60,341 nucleotides of DNA, from NCBI GenBank assembly GCA_016219185.1, contig JACRBZ010000051.1, positions 1 through 60,341 on the forward strand, given 5' to 3'. Positions 36,019 to 45,416 of the stretch are shown here, piece by piece. This DNA is from Deltaproteobacteria bacterium (lineage in GTDB: Bacteria > Desulfobacterota > Desulfobacteria > Desulfobacterales > Desulfatirhabdiaceae). Below the pieces are notes generated by a model, which was not told the origin of the DNA, ran no database searches, and saw only the letters and a program-made list of their open reading frames with translations. A program made the position numbers and the translations under genes. Every line of letters starts with the position of its first letter. The first letter of the stretch is position 1.

Positions 36019-36483
36019 ATGGTAAAAAGGATTTTCGCAGTGGTGGTGGCCATGCTGATCATGGCTGGATATGGTATAGCCGCGGATCAGGAGAAGGGAA
36101 CGGCGGAGGATGCCAAAGCCTTGGTCAAGAAGGCTGTGGCATACATGAAGGAAGTTGGGAAGGAAAAGGCGCTTGTCGAATTCAACGATCCCAAGGGCAA
36201 ATTTATTGAAAAAGATCTTTATGTTTGGGCGACCGGTTTGGATGGTACGAACCTCTCCCATCCCTTCACACCGGCGCTTATCGGCAAGAACATGATGGAA
36301 CTGAAAGATGCCGATGGGAAACCTTTTGTCAAGGAACGGATTGATATCGTCAAGGCCAAGGGGAGCGGAACGATCCAGTACCGCTGGACCAACCCCCAGA
36401 CCAAAAAGGTTGAAAAGAAAGAGGCCTATTTTGAAGCCGTTCCCGGCACGGACCTTTTCATCAATTGTGGTTATTATATGTAA
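36019..36483 (+). CDS. Periplasmic single-Cache-domain protein
   Basis: A 154-aa protein with a signal peptide (about residues 1-22, VVVAMLIMAGYGIAA). The mature part reads EDAKALVKKAVAYMKEVGKE, DLYVWATGLDGTNLSHPFTP, then IGKNMMELKDADGKPFVKE. The rest is TIQYRWTNPQTKKVEKKEAY and FINCGYYM. This is the sCache_2-like fold found in chemoreceptor and kinase sensor domains, here free-standing. Upstream is the chemoreceptor, so it may bind a ligand and present it to the receptor. AAGGAG precedes the ATG. Confidence 0.82.
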   Translation: MVKRIFAVVVAMLIMAGYGIAADQEKGTAEDAKALVKKAVAYMKEVGKEKALVEFNDPKGKFIEKDLYVWATGLDGTNLSHPFTPALIGKNMMELKDADGKPFVKERIDIVKAKGSGTIQYRWTNPQTKKVEKKEAYFEAVPGTDLFINCGYYM

Positions 36484-36509
36484 AGAGTTTCATCACGGAC
36501 CGAAGAAAT

Positions 36510-36565
36510 CGGCAGCAATCCGGCGGAATGCCCGAAGTGCGCATTTCACGGAGTGCTGCCGGTTT
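36510..36565 (+). terminator. Weak terminator-like inverted repeat after the Cache gene
   Basis: CGGCAGCA (36510-36517) pairs with TGCTGCCG (36554-36561) and is followed by GTTTT. The loop is long and the T run short, so function is uncertain. Confidence 0.3.
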
Positions 36566-36680
36566 TAATGGCGCTGATGCCAGCCATTTTGAGATTTTTC
36601 CAGAAAAAGGTTCGGCAAAAAGCCGTTTCTTTTCTATCTTTTCCCGCAACGCCTTTGTGTAAAACCAGGAGAGAAATTCC

Positions 36681-37130
36681 ATGACAATCCTGTGGTGGCA
36701 CTGGCTTTCTTTCGGATTGATTCTTATCAGCGCCGAGCTCTTTATCCCGTCCTTCACCATCATCTGGTTTGGTCTTGGGGCCTGTTTCGTGGGGCTTTTT
36801 GTGTATTTCTCCCCGGGATCTTCTTTCAGCGTTCAATTGTTTACATGGACCGCGGCGTCATCGGTGCTCACCGTTCTCTGGTTTCGGCTCTTGAAACCCA
36901 AAATGGTGGACAAAACCACGGCTGGAATGTCGCAGGAAGCCATACTCGGTGAGGTGGGAATGGTTGTAAAATCCAACGCCACGCCGCTTGAAAAGGGCAG
37001 GGTACGCTTTACCCTGCCGGTTCTGGGGGCTGATGAATGGGACTATACCAGCGCGGATCTTTTTCAGCCCGGTGATTATGTCCGGGTTTCGGGCATAGAT
37101 GGGCATGTGCTGAAAGTGGAAAAAACGTAA
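36681..37130 (+). CDS. NfeD-family membrane protein
   Basis: A 149-aa protein with about three hydrophobic helices in residues 1-70 (WLSFGLILISAELFIPSFTI, then IWFGLGACFVGLFVYF). A soluble C-terminal OB-like domain (about 85-149) carries GEVGMVVKSNATPLEKGRV and PGDYVRVSGIDGHVLKVEK. NfeD proteins work with SPFH proteins in membrane microdomains. An SPFH gene follows 22 bases downstream, confirming the usual pair. Confidence 0.9.
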   Translation: MTILWWHWLSFGLILISAELFIPSFTIIWFGLGACFVGLFVYFSPGSSFSVQLFTWTAASSVLTVLWFRLLKPKMVDKTTAGMSQEAILGEVGMVVKSNATPLEKGRVRFTLPVLGADEWDYTSADLFQPGDYVRVSGIDGHVLKVEKT

Positions 37131-37152
37131 TCTTCAAGGAAAGGAGGCTCTT

Positions 37153-38037
37153 ATGGCCGGAGGTCTGACTGTCGTTGGGATTTTAACGTTTCTGGTTATT
37201 TTAACGATTTTCATGGGCGTGCGGATTGTTCCCCAGGGATACAAACATGTGGTGCAGCGCCTGGGGAAATATCACACCACCCTGAATCCGGGACTGAATT
37301 TCGTCATTCCCTATCTGGATATCATTTCTCATAAAGTCATCACCAAGGATATTTCCCTGGATATTCCGACCCAGGAGGTGATTACCAAGGACAATGCCGT
37401 GATCATGACTAACGCCATTGCCTTCATCAATGTGATCGAACCCCAGAAAGCCGTCTATGGCATCGATGATTACCGGTTTGCCATTGTGAACCTGATTCAG
37501 ACTTCGCTGCGGAGCATCGTCGGAGAGATGGATCTGGATGATGCGCTCAGCTCCCGGGAGCTCATCAAATCGAAGCTGAAAGGCGGAATCTCGGATGATG
37601 TGGCGGCCTGGGGAATCGTGGTCAAAACCGTTGAAATCCAGGATATCAAACCCTCGCCGACCATGCAGCAGGCCATGGAAAAGCAGGCGTCTGCGGAAAG
37701 GTCCCGAAGGGCCGCCATTACCGAGGCGGAAGGAAAAAAGGTTGCGGCGATTTTAAACGCCGAAGGCGCCAAGGAAGCTCAGATTCAGGAAGCCGAGGGA
37801 AAGCTGGAGGCCTCCCGAAGGGATGCGGAGGCCAAGGTCATCATGGCCAATGCGACAAAGGAAGCCATTCAACGGGTAACGGACGCCATCGGGGACCGCC
37901 CTTTGCCGGCGGTTTATCTTCTTGGAGAACGCTATGTGGATGCTTTTAAAACACTTTCGGCCTCACCCAATGCCAAAACCATCGTGATGCCGGCCGATAT
38001 CCTGAAATCCGTTCAGGGGCTGCTTGGGGGGAAATAA
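37153..38037 (+). CDS. SPFH/band 7 (stomatin-like, paraslipin) protein
   Basis: A 294-aa protein with one N-terminal membrane helix (VGILTFLVILTIFMGVRIV). The band 7 domain starts VPQGYKHVVQRLGKYHTTL and contains PGLNFVIPYLDIISHKV and DNAVIMTNAIAFINVIEPQ. A coiled coil rich in Ala and Glu follows (ITEAEGKKVAAILNAEGAKE). Such proteins oligomerise at the membrane and control proteases or lipid domains. It is paired with nfeD. GGAAAGGAGG precedes the ATG. Confidence 0.94.
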   Translation: MAGGLTVVGILTFLVILTIFMGVRIVPQGYKHVVQRLGKYHTTLNPGLNFVIPYLDIISHKVITKDISLDIPTQEVITKDNAVIMTNAIAFINVIEPQKAVYGIDDYRFAIVNLIQTSLRSIVGEMDLDDALSSRELIKSKLKGGISDDVAAWGIVVKTVEIQDIKPSPTMQQAMEKQASAERSRRAAITEAEGKKVAAILNAEGAKEAQIQEAEGKLEASRRDAEAKVIMANATKEAIQRVTDAIGDRPLPAVYLLGERYVDAFKTLSASPNAKTIVMPADILKSVQGLLGGK

Positions 38038-38203
38038 ATACATTTGCCGTGCATTCGCCGGATGATTTCTTAAAATGCCCTTTTTGACATCAAAAATGTT
38101 GATTTAAGATCCCAAAATGGCCCTATTTGGGACCTTAACGCGCGCCAATTCTGCAGCCTGCATGGTCCGATCGCGGCCCTGAGATTTACCCACTTGAAAC
38201 AGC

Positions 38204-38353
38204 GAGAAGCCTCGAATAATAGCTTCCGTGAATGGCCAGGAGCTGTATGGTGATCCGGTAATCGCCTCTGCAATGTTTTTGGGGGATCGCCTGCTGCAAC
38301 ATTGCAGAGTGATCAACATCAAAGATCCGGAGGTTGAATTTTGCAGTCCATAA
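38204..38353 (+). pseudogene. istB (IS21-family ATPase) C-terminal remnant
   Basis: The frame at about 38204-38238 reads EASNNSFREWPG and continues after a frameshift as ELYGDPVIASAM (from 38240), then DRLLQHCRVINIK before a stop at 38351. This closely follows IstB ends (SNKSFREWGE..GDPVIASAMLDRLLHHC.VINIKG). There is a 1-base shift and a small insertion (FLG). No istA or start of istB is seen. The remnant overlaps the 3' end of the minus-strand gene at 38319. Confidence 0.75.
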
Positions 38354-40367
38354 TTCGAAAGTAATCCACTTCCATATGCTGCTTTGCCTCAAGAGGAGAA
38401 TCCGGTGATGGTAACAGTTGTTGCCAAAAATCAATGCTCTCAAGATAAAGAGGTTCTGGTATTACGATGTTGCTATCTTTAAATATTTTATAGATATTGT
38501 CTATCATCATGTTGCCTAGAGAAAAAGTCCAGTAAGCCATATTGGGGGAACCCGTAGTTACACCAGAATCGTAGTACATTTGTATTTGGAGACCATTGTT
38601 AAACGAAAGCCACACACCCTGAAAATCATTTGTATGTCCAACAGAGGCTTCGGGTTTATTAACAATTGACATGTCATCTATTTTGTACTGGATATATGTG
38701 TTTTTTGTAATCGGAATGCCATTCGGATTGCCTGCGTCTTTCAAATTGAGAAGCGTTTCGTTGAATCGCGCTTTCTCAGCGGAACCGTCAGCATCGACAT
38801 ATCGTACATTTTCTTTGATAAGCACATTATTGAGCGCTTTGTTAATAGTATCGCCGTTGTCAGGATTTTGTACATCTCCAGGCATTGTATGTATCCATTG
38901 GTAGTTTCCTTCAAGGGAATACCAGTCTTCATCAATATAAAGCGCTGTATTTTGTTTAAAAACCTTGCCGATAACTGCATTATCTTCTGAGCCTAAGACT
39001 CCTTGGTATACAATGGTGAAATCAGCCTTATTAAAGATCTCTAAATCTGCAGTATTTATCGGTTGATTGATCCAGAAATAAACAAGCGTTTCACTATCGT
39101 ATGAAAGAGCCGTTTTAAGCGTTGTAGCGGTTCTAATAGGAGAGCCAACCGTGGGTTCGTACTTAAGACCTACCTGTTTGCCCTCAGCTATCGCGTCCTT
39201 CGTTTGGGTCATATTCTTGATGTAGAAAGCGAAACCCCATATATTTCCTTCTTCGATGAGAGGCAGCACGAGAACGACATCAAACTTTCCTCTGAAAAAA
39301 TAGCTTAAAGCCTGTGAAGAATAGCCGATGGCGCGTGGAATGAGTTTTTGCGCATAGTTCATGTACACAAAATCATCATTTAAAGTTAATGCCAGATCTT
39401 TATAATCCGGGGGAAGATAGTTATAAAAGTTTTTCGCTCTTGCAAAAAAATCAATCGTTTCTCCATTTCTGCATTTTTTTAGATACAATATGTTCTCAAT
39501 GCCGTCAGAAACAATATTCTCGGTCATATCCGAATAAGCAGGATAAATAAAACCTGAAAAAATCGTATCCGGGCTGAGGAAGTTGGCATTTGAATATTCT
39601 GAAAGGCCTATTGTGGCTTGTTGCGTAATATCGGGATTTGTACCATCATACTGGTTTGTGTCAAAAAGGTGACTGATAGACAAAGGGAAAGAGTCATTAG
39701 CTGTATAGGTAATTGAAGAATAGCTGCTTATTGCTGCCCTGTTATCCGGTTCATCTACCCATTTCTCATAATCATAAGCAAAGTAATGGCCGTTGTTGCG
39801 AGTATGCTCAGGCACGGACATATCCTGCACCAAGTGCATGCATTGTCCTAATGCTCTGAAAGTCTGTGCAAAATTAGTTTCTTTTTCTACTTTATCCTTG
39901 ACAAAAAGAGCATTAAAATAATAAGTTCGTGCATCATTCCAGGAATAATATCCGCAACTCTGTGAATTGGCCGGTTCCATAATCCAGTCAATTGCCGACA
40001 TGCCTGAGAAAATTCCAGTATCCCACCACCCCGAAAATCCGCTGTTGTTTATTGGATTATGAAAATGATTTCTTGATCTCCAATAGGGCACGCACCCGTC
40101 CGGTTTGTCTTCCGTCACGCCGCCGTCACCAAGTGAATTAAAAACTTTTTTATTATTAAAATACGTGTCTTTCCCATCTTGCATTCCTAATTGGTTTTTT
40201 AAATGGTCATCAAGAGAAAATCCATTCAGCGTATTCGTAGAGATATGCTCATTTATTGCCTTGTGGGTTTTCACCTCAAGAGCCAAAGCCAGGTGAAGAT
40301 AAAAAAGCGAAATCATAGTCGCAATCACTGCGAATACTTTAAAAATTTTTTTTGCTTGATTAATCAT
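38319..40367 (-). CDS. Exported zinc phospholipase C-like protein
   Basis: A 682-aa protein with a signal peptide (about residues 1-30, ending LALA). It continues EVKTHKAINEHIS, where the THKAIN start resembles the first metal ligands of the phospholipase C/S1-P1 nuclease fold. The motif LGQCMHLVQDMSVPEHTRN near residue 180 is the HxxxD zinc site of that fold. The C-terminal half has no recognised domain. The last few residues (CKIQPPDL) are read through istB-derived sequence, so the natural C terminus may be altered. Its start overlaps the stop of the gene at 40364 (ATGA). The substrate is unknown. Confidence 0.75.
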   Translation of the reverse strand: MINQAKKIFKVFAVIATMISLFYLHLALALEVKTHKAINEHISTNTLNGFSLDDHLKNQLGMQDGKDTYFNNKKVFNSLGDGGVTEDKPDGCVPYWRSRNHFHNPINNSGFSGWWDTGIFSGMSAIDWIMEPANSQSCGYYSWNDARTYYFNALFVKDKVEKETNFAQTFRALGQCMHLVQDMSVPEHTRNNGHYFAYDYEKWVDEPDNRAAISSYSSITYTANDSFPLSISHLFDTNQYDGTNPDITQQATIGLSEYSNANFLSPDTIFSGFIYPAYSDMTENIVSDGIENILYLKKCRNGETIDFFARAKNFYNYLPPDYKDLALTLNDDFVYMNYAQKLIPRAIGYSSQALSYFFRGKFDVVLVLPLIEEGNIWGFAFYIKNMTQTKDAIAEGKQVGLKYEPTVGSPIRTATTLKTALSYDSETLVYFWINQPINTADLEIFNKADFTIVYQGVLGSEDNAVIGKVFKQNTALYIDEDWYSLEGNYQWIHTMPGDVQNPDNGDTINKALNNVLIKENVRYVDADGSAEKARFNETLLNLKDAGNPNGIPITKNTYIQYKIDDMSIVNKPEASVGHTNDFQGVWLSFNNGLQIQMYYDSGVTTGSPNMAYWTFSLGNMMIDNIYKIFKDSNIVIPEPLYLESIDFWQQLLPSPDSPLEAKQHMEVDYFRIMDCKIQPPDL

Positions 40368-40984
40368 TTATATCCCCCCTTCAATCCGAGGTTGTTTCCT
40401 TCTTCGTTTATAATTTTTATAAAGAGCGGTAACTCCTTCGATGTGTAATCAGTTGGTGGTGATGGTATTGCTCGTAATTTCTCCTCTCTCGTTATTGCCT
40501 TCTGCAATTCCACCACCCCCAAGGGGCCCTTGTATGTAAGCAGATGATCCCAACGGTCAGTGTGTTTAATCTCGCCGTCTTTGCCGACCATTTCTTTTTT
40601 AATGGCTAAATATATTTCATCAGGTATTTTTTTCCCTTCAATATATGTTACGGACTTATAACCCGGCTTAAAAAAAATAAATTCGGCTACACGTTCTCTC
40701 GATAATGGACCGATCATGGTTTCGTAGGATGGAAAATAAAAATCACCGTTCTTGTCTGACAGAGTTTCTTTTGCGTCCATAGGCACAGTACTGCCGCCTC
40801 CTGGGCCGCCGAATTCCCACTTCATATATAAAACGACAATCACTGCCCCTTCAATCGGTTCCTTTGTTTCCGCATCAATGACCCTGCCCCTGAATTCCGA
40901 CTTGCTGTAATAAAGCCAGGCATGGGCGGATACGCAGGAAAATAGAAGCAATAAAAATGATGCTGAGGCGATAAATTTCTTCAT
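40364..40984 (-). CDS. Exported protein with carboxypeptidase-regulatory-like domain
   Basis: A 206-aa protein with a signal peptide ending SAHA (about residue 22; a Cys lies in FSCVSAHA, so a lipoprotein is possible). FRGRVIDAETKEPIEGAVIV is the start of a CarboxypepD_reg beta-sandwich, continuing with TLSDKNGDFYFPSYE. The rest is charged and of unknown fold. It is co-transcribed with the phospholipase C-like gene downstream (ATGA overlap) and lies 17 bases after the propeller/Ig gene. Confidence 0.8.
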   Translation of the reverse strand: MKKFIASASFLLLLFSCVSAHAWLYYSKSEFRGRVIDAETKEPIEGAVIVVLYMKWEFGGPGGGSTVPMDAKETLSDKNGDFYFPSYETMIGPLSRERVAEFIFFKPGYKSVTYIEGKKIPDEIYLAIKKEMVGKDGEIKHTDRWDHLLTYKGPLGVVELQKAITREEKLRAIPSPPTDYTSKELPLFIKIINEEGNNLGLKGGYK

Positions 40985-41001
40985 TTTTTATCCTCCCGAA
41001 T

Positions 41002-44000
41002 CTAGAACTCACGAATAAGCCACAACCCATTTGTATCCATCATAAAACCAACCCGGTAGGCAAATAAAGAGCCGTTTTCCATTGCCGTCAGTTTATACCA
41101 TGCCCTGTCTTCTCGAATTGAATCCAGTACAAGATCGACATAAGTAGAAACAATGTTCGGAAGCTGCTCTTTTAAAAGATTAAACATAATCTGATACTTA
41201 TCTCTACTATATGGCAGCATCATGTTTAGCGCCGATGCCGTGTTTTTCTGTTGCATAGCTCCAGCAAATGCCGACCACTTTGCTCTCAGAAGAGTATCAA
41301 TCCGGGCAAGGTTAAGCGCGGTAATTGCAATTGTATCCTGGTAAGTATTACCGTCCGGGCCGACAGCCCTTGCGGTAAAATAATAAATGCCATCCATATT
41401 CAATTTGTACTTGTATTCATTGGGATCGATGCTGGTTAACTGTTCTACATCGCCGGGTCCAACTGTCGTTATAACAGGGTTTGATATAGTAAACGATCCG
41501 TTAATTCTCAAGAAAACTTCCATGGGCGCTGCGGCGGATTCTGGATTGGCGCTGATGCGGATATAATTTGCCGCAGGGACTGAATTGACCGTGATGGGCT
41601 TTTTTACCGTGGTTCCCGTGGTATCGGCAGCAGTCACGGTAATCGTATTTGCGCCTAGTGTAAGCGGGACATGGTTTAATGCAAACTCATTGTTCGTTAA
41701 TGCAGCAATAATCCCATTTACATTGACCCCGGTTTCATTGCCTGTGGAATTGGTTACTATCCCCTTGACCATTACTTCAGAGCTGTAGATGGTGCTTCCA
41801 TCTGCTGGGGCAGTTATTGTTATTGCAATTGTTGCCTGACTTGCCGTTGTGAATATAAAGTCCGATGATGTTGCCGATGTGCCGCCGGCTGTCTTTGAGG
41901 TAATCCTGTTATGATAAGTTGCAGACGAATTTAATCCTGTAAGCGTAATTGTATGATTAATTGTAAGCGTGGCGTCCGACGCAGAACTGCCATATGCTGT
42001 TGTCTGGCCGTATTCAACAAGGCTGCCTGTCGGCTTATCCGTTGTCCATGTGATTGTAGCTGAATCTAACGTTATGTTTTTGACCGCAATGCCACTTATT
42101 ACCGGAGGTGGTTCCGGAGGTATTGCCGTCAATGCCGCATTAACGGACAGTGCCTGGCCGGGTGAAAGCGTTCCGATATAAGAATACTGATTATATCCTT
42201 CTTTTGTTATCGTTATATTGACGGCTCCCGGTGCAATGCCGCTTAAGGAGTATCTGCCGTCACTGCCGGTAGCTGTAGACTGCGTATTCTTTGATGAGTC
42301 GGTTACCGTTACCATTGCCGAAGACACGGCAAGGCCAGTCAGTGCATCGGTCACCGTTCCGCTGATACTTCCCTTTGTTACCAGAGTGACTGTTATACTG
42401 CTAGATCCGGTAAGGCCGTTCTGATCGGTTGCAGTCGCTGTTATGATATTGCTGCCCTCAACAAGCGGAACTATTGCAGAAAAGGTGCCGTTGCTTATAG
42501 ACGCCTGGACGCCGTTTGCCTGAACCGATACTGCATTGTTATCCACTGATCCGGATACGGTGGCAGGTGAAGAATATAACACAGTGCCATTTTGAGGCGT
42601 TGAGATGTTTATTTTCGGCGGTTTTGTATTCGGATCATTGACAGTAAATATCATCGTATTTGATACTACTTCTTGGCCTTTACTATCGGATTTGGGATTT
42701 GTTGCCTGTATGTTAAGTTGTCCGGGGGTTTTCAGATATTTCGGTTTGAGTTTGAGCTGCAACTGTGTATCACTGATGTATGTACAATTATTGTTTTCAT
42801 TGTCTATTAAGATTGTAGTTTTATCTGTAAAACCTGAGCCCGAGATATTCACTGGCAGGTCTTTTGTTCCGGCGTCGGCCTCCGAAGGGTCAACGCCTGT
42901 GATGTAAAGCGCACTGGGAAGCTGTATCTCAAGAACGCCTGCATCAGAGAGCTTTTGAGTTTTGTGCTTCAGATACGAAACAAGCGCAGTATTTCTGGAT
43001 TTATCTACGGCAATCGCCCTCAGAATGTGTATATCGCCAAGCGGGTATTCCTTTAATGTGTTTTTGTTCATATCAAGAAGCAAAAGGCTTTCTTCTCCGG
43101 ATATGACCGCGGTATGGGTGAACTGGTTGATATCAAGCCCGAAAGCGTAATCCATGTGAAAAGTCGTCGATCCGCTACGTATCTTATTTAATTCGGTTTC
43201 TATGCCGTCATCGGTTTCAGGATAAAACCGGTCAAGGAGCCTGTCCGTATCGTTTTTATCGGAAATATGCTTATCCCCCGGCTCCAGGCTGTCGGAAGCT
43301 CCCTTTAGCTTGATTCCGTTAAGAAAATCATCCCCTTCCCGGGTGGTTGAAAGTATGCTTCCCCGACTGGCATCCAGAATATTTTTCTCTTTCAGGCCCA
43401 ATGTAACTGCAATATTTTTTTCGGTATCGATTGCGATGCCCTTAACGCCTCTTTTTAGTTTTATGGTTTTTGTCACAGCGCCGGTGTTTATATCGACGAT
43501 CATGATGATGTGCTGCCACCAGCTCCTACCTTCGTCTCCGGTTGTCACCACCGCCCTGTTTGAATCGATATCAAGCGCGACAAGTCTCGGACTGCCGGGA
43601 AGTTTGATCTCCTGAAGTGTCTTCAAGCCATCCGCAGAGAGGATAAGCAGTTTCTTCTCCTGCTCGAGAGCAACAACCACCGTGTTGTTTACGGGATTGA
43701 CCGCGATGCCGTGAGGGTTTCCAGTAATCGGACGCGTAGTTAATACGGCGCCGCTCGTATCAACGATACATAACGAACCGTTTTCATGGGAAGGGCCAAT
43801 ACCCTTGAGCGTGATGTACGCAAGATTGTTTTTCGGGTTTACCGCTATGCCGGCCGGTCTCTGGCCGAGCGGGACCTTCTTTATGACGCAATGGCTGTTT
43901 ACATCGATGATGTGAAGGCTCTCTTTTTCCTTATCAATGCCGAAGGCGGTTCCCGTATCGGGCGAAAGGGCGATTGAATCCATCAGGCTCTCCGTCGGGA

Positions 44001-44091
44001 TGTTTCCGATGACCGAAATATCGGCGGCGCTTGAAAAACAGGGAATCAACAGTCCAACCAGAATCAAGAGATGTGGAAATGACCTTTTCAT
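41002..44091 (-). CDS. Large exported multidomain protein: YncE-like propeller, IPT/TIG, Ig-like and regulatory domains
   Basis: A 1029-aa protein with a signal peptide (residues 1-23). Residues about 25-390 are a YncE-like propeller with repeats such as GIAVNPKNNLAYITL and GIAVNPVNNTVVVALEQ. An IPT/TIG domain follows (ITGVDPSEADAG, VNISGSGFTDKTTILID). An Ig-like domain (INISTPQNGTVLYSSPATVS) comes next, then a CarboxypepD_reg domain (ISGTVTDALTGLAVSSAMVT), a fibronectin-like domain (ITWTTDKPTGSLVEYG) and a second Ig-like domain (ITAPADGSTIYSSEVMVKG). The last 100 residues are helical. It is probably cell-surface or secreted. It heads an exported-protein operon with the two downstream genes. 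Confidence 0.85.
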   Translation of the reverse strand: MKRSFPHLLILVGLLIPCFSSAADISVIGNIPTESLMDSIALSPDTGTAFGIDKEKESLHIIDVNSHCVIKKVPLGQRPAGIAVNPKNNLAYITLKGIGPSHENGSLCIVDTSGAVLTTRPITGNPHGIAVNPVNNTVVVALEQEKKLLILSADGLKTLQEIKLPGSPRLVALDIDSNRAVVTTGDEGRSWWQHIIMIVDINTGAVTKTIKLKRGVKGIAIDTEKNIAVTLGLKEKNILDASRGSILSTTREGDDFLNGIKLKGASDSLEPGDKHISDKNDTDRLLDRFYPETDDGIETELNKIRSGSTTFHMDYAFGLDINQFTHTAVISGEESLLLLDMNKNTLKEYPLGDIHILRAIAVDKSRNTALVSYLKHKTQKLSDAGVLEIQLPSALYITGVDPSEADAGTKDLPVNISGSGFTDKTTILIDNENNNCTYISDTQLQLKLKPKYLKTPGQLNIQATNPKSDSKGQEVVSNTMIFTVNDPNTKPPKINISTPQNGTVLYSSPATVSGSVDNNAVSVQANGVQASISNGTFSAIVPLVEGSNIITATATDQNGLTGSSSITVTLVTKGSISGTVTDALTGLAVSSAMVTVTDSSKNTQSTATGSDGRYSLSGIAPGAVNITITKEGYNQYSYIGTLSPGQALSVNAALTAIPPEPPPVISGIAVKNITLDSATITWTTDKPTGSLVEYGQTTAYGSSASDATLTINHTITLTGLNSSATYHNRITSKTAGGTSATSSDFIFTTASQATIAITITAPADGSTIYSSEVMVKGIVTNSTGNETGVNVNGIIAALTNNEFALNHVPLTLGANTITVTAADTTGTTVKKPITVNSVPAANYIRISANPESAAAPMEVFLRINGSFTISNPVITTVGPGDVEQLTSIDPNEYKYKLNMDGIYYFTARAVGPDGNTYQDTIAITALNLARIDTLLRAKWSAFAGAMQQKNTASALNMMLPYSRDKYQIMFNLLKEQLPNIVSTYVDLVLDSIREDRAWYKLTAMENGSLFAYRVGFMMDTNGLWLIREF

Positions 44092-44478
44092 TGCGGTTCT
44101 CCTCCTGTATCGATGTCAAACGAAAAAAATATAGAATTGCCGGTTTCGGAAAAAATATCTGTTTTTGATAATGATGAAAAAAAGCCGTAACCCGTCGCAT
44201 CCGTAAAAACGGAAGTACAGAGTTTGCTGAAATGATCGGATTTCTGATGGAGATTATCTGTATGAAAATAAAATTGGAATTAACGTTTAAAACTACGTAA
44301 TTCCCGCTGATTCAAAGCACAGCGCATCTTCCCGGATATGAAGGATTTCCATAAACAATTGATTACTGGATGTCAATAAATATTTTATAATTAATTATAA
44401 TACCTACACGTATTGAGTAATTAAATTAGTATTAATTCATTGATTTCCTGTTATTCTCATCTATCTTTGGAACGGATT
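44092..44478. other. AT-rich intergenic region upstream of the propeller/Ig gene
   Basis: About 390 bases without a gene. The stretch 44370-44450 is very AT-rich (TAATAAATATTTTATAATTA) and could hold the minus-strand promoter, but no clear -35/-10 pair is seen. Start codons here lack ribosome sites. Confidence 0.5.
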
Positions 44479-44577
44479 TTATATCTGTTCAATATATCCC
44501 GCAACGGCGATCTTCAATGCATAATGCTTTTCAAGTCCCGGATCTAACCGTTTTGCCCTGAGGTGATCGCCAAGTGT
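44479..44577 (-). pseudogene. Possible XRE-type HTH gene remnant
   Basis: The minus strand reads TLGDHLRAKRLDPGLEKHYA and ends AVAGYIEQI before a stop. TLGDHLRxxRLDxGL is the usual start of small HTH proteins (TIGDHIRKRRLDLGL). Similarity stops where the helix-turn-helix should be. There is no start codon. It abuts the trmJ 3' end. Confidence 0.35.
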
Positions 44578-44579
44578 TT

Positions 44580-45416
44580 TTAACTATGTGGTATTTTGGG
44601 GTCGGCGGGAGGTTTTTTTCGATGGGAACAACTTGGCAGCGCAATTATATTGTTTTGTCCGTCTGCCATCTTCACGGCATTTTTCCCGTACCAGTCGATC
44701 TGTCGGCAGATTCCCCGGATGATGCTGACTTCCCCGGCTTTAAGCTGCATGCGGGTAAAAAAACGCCGGATTTTGTTCATCCAGTAATCCGGGTTTTCCG
44801 GATTGATGTAGCTGATCCGGACCAGAATATCCCGAAGCTGGTCATACATGCCGTCCAGTTCATGGCGCGTGGCCAGCCGGGGAGCGTTTGGCTCTGTTAA
44901 AGGCTTGTTCCCGTCCGCCGTATACAGCTCGTAACACATGACCATGACGGCCTGGGCCAGATTCAGCGAAGAGAATTCGGCGGTTGGGATGTTGACCAGT
45001 TCATGGCAGAGGCGAAGATCCTCGTTGGAAAGCCCCCGGTCTTCGGGTCCGAAAACAACGGCAATGGTGTTTTCCCGGGAGAGGGATATCAGGCGGTCGG
45101 CAATGCGGGAAGGGGATTGAACCACTTCCCGCTCCCCGCCCAGACGCGCCGTGGTTCCCACAACCATGTGAAACGGGGAAAGTGCCTGCCGAAGATCTTG
45201 AGCGATCCGAATCTCCTGCACAACATCGGCAGCCACGTGGGTTGCCATTTTGAGCACCCGGGAAAGATCATAGTTTTCCGGTTCAACAACGATCATGCGG
45301 CGGATGCCCATGTTCCGCATGGCCCGGGCCGCGGCCCCGATATTTTCGGGAAAACGGGGCCGTTGAAGGACAATGGTGATATGGTCCAAGCAGATACGTT
45401 CGGTGGATGATTTCAC
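44580..45416 (-). CDS. trmJ: TrmJ-like tRNA/rRNA 2'-O-methyltransferase (SPOUT/SpoU)
   Basis: A 278-aa knot methyltransferase. It starts with the TrmJ motif [20 protein letters not shown]. The SAM-binding knot carries [17 protein letters not shown] and [20 protein letters not shown], motifs of the TrmJ subgroup that methylates tRNA position 32. The C-terminal roughly 80 residues are a helical dimerisation tail ([20 protein letters not shown]). It overlaps ndk by ATGA. Confidence 0.93.
   Translation of the reverse strand: MKSSTERICLDHITIVLQRPRFPENIGAAARAMRNMGIRRMIVVEPENYDLSRVLKMATHVAADVVQEIRIAQDLRQALSPFHMVVGTTARLGGEREVVQSPSRIADRLISLSRENTIAVVFGPEDRGLSNEDLRLCHELVNIPTAEFSSLNLAQAVMVMCYELYTADGNKPLTEPNAPRLATRHELDGMYDQLRDILVRISYINPENPDYWMNKIRRFFTRMQLKAGEVSIIRGICRQIDWYGKNAVKMADGQNNIIALPSCSHRKKPPADPKIPHS

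Noticed and set aside
38104..38322. A 72-codon minus-strand frame in the SPFH-phospholipase gap
   Set aside because: The plus strand shows clear istB similarity over the same bases, so this frame is an antisense shadow.
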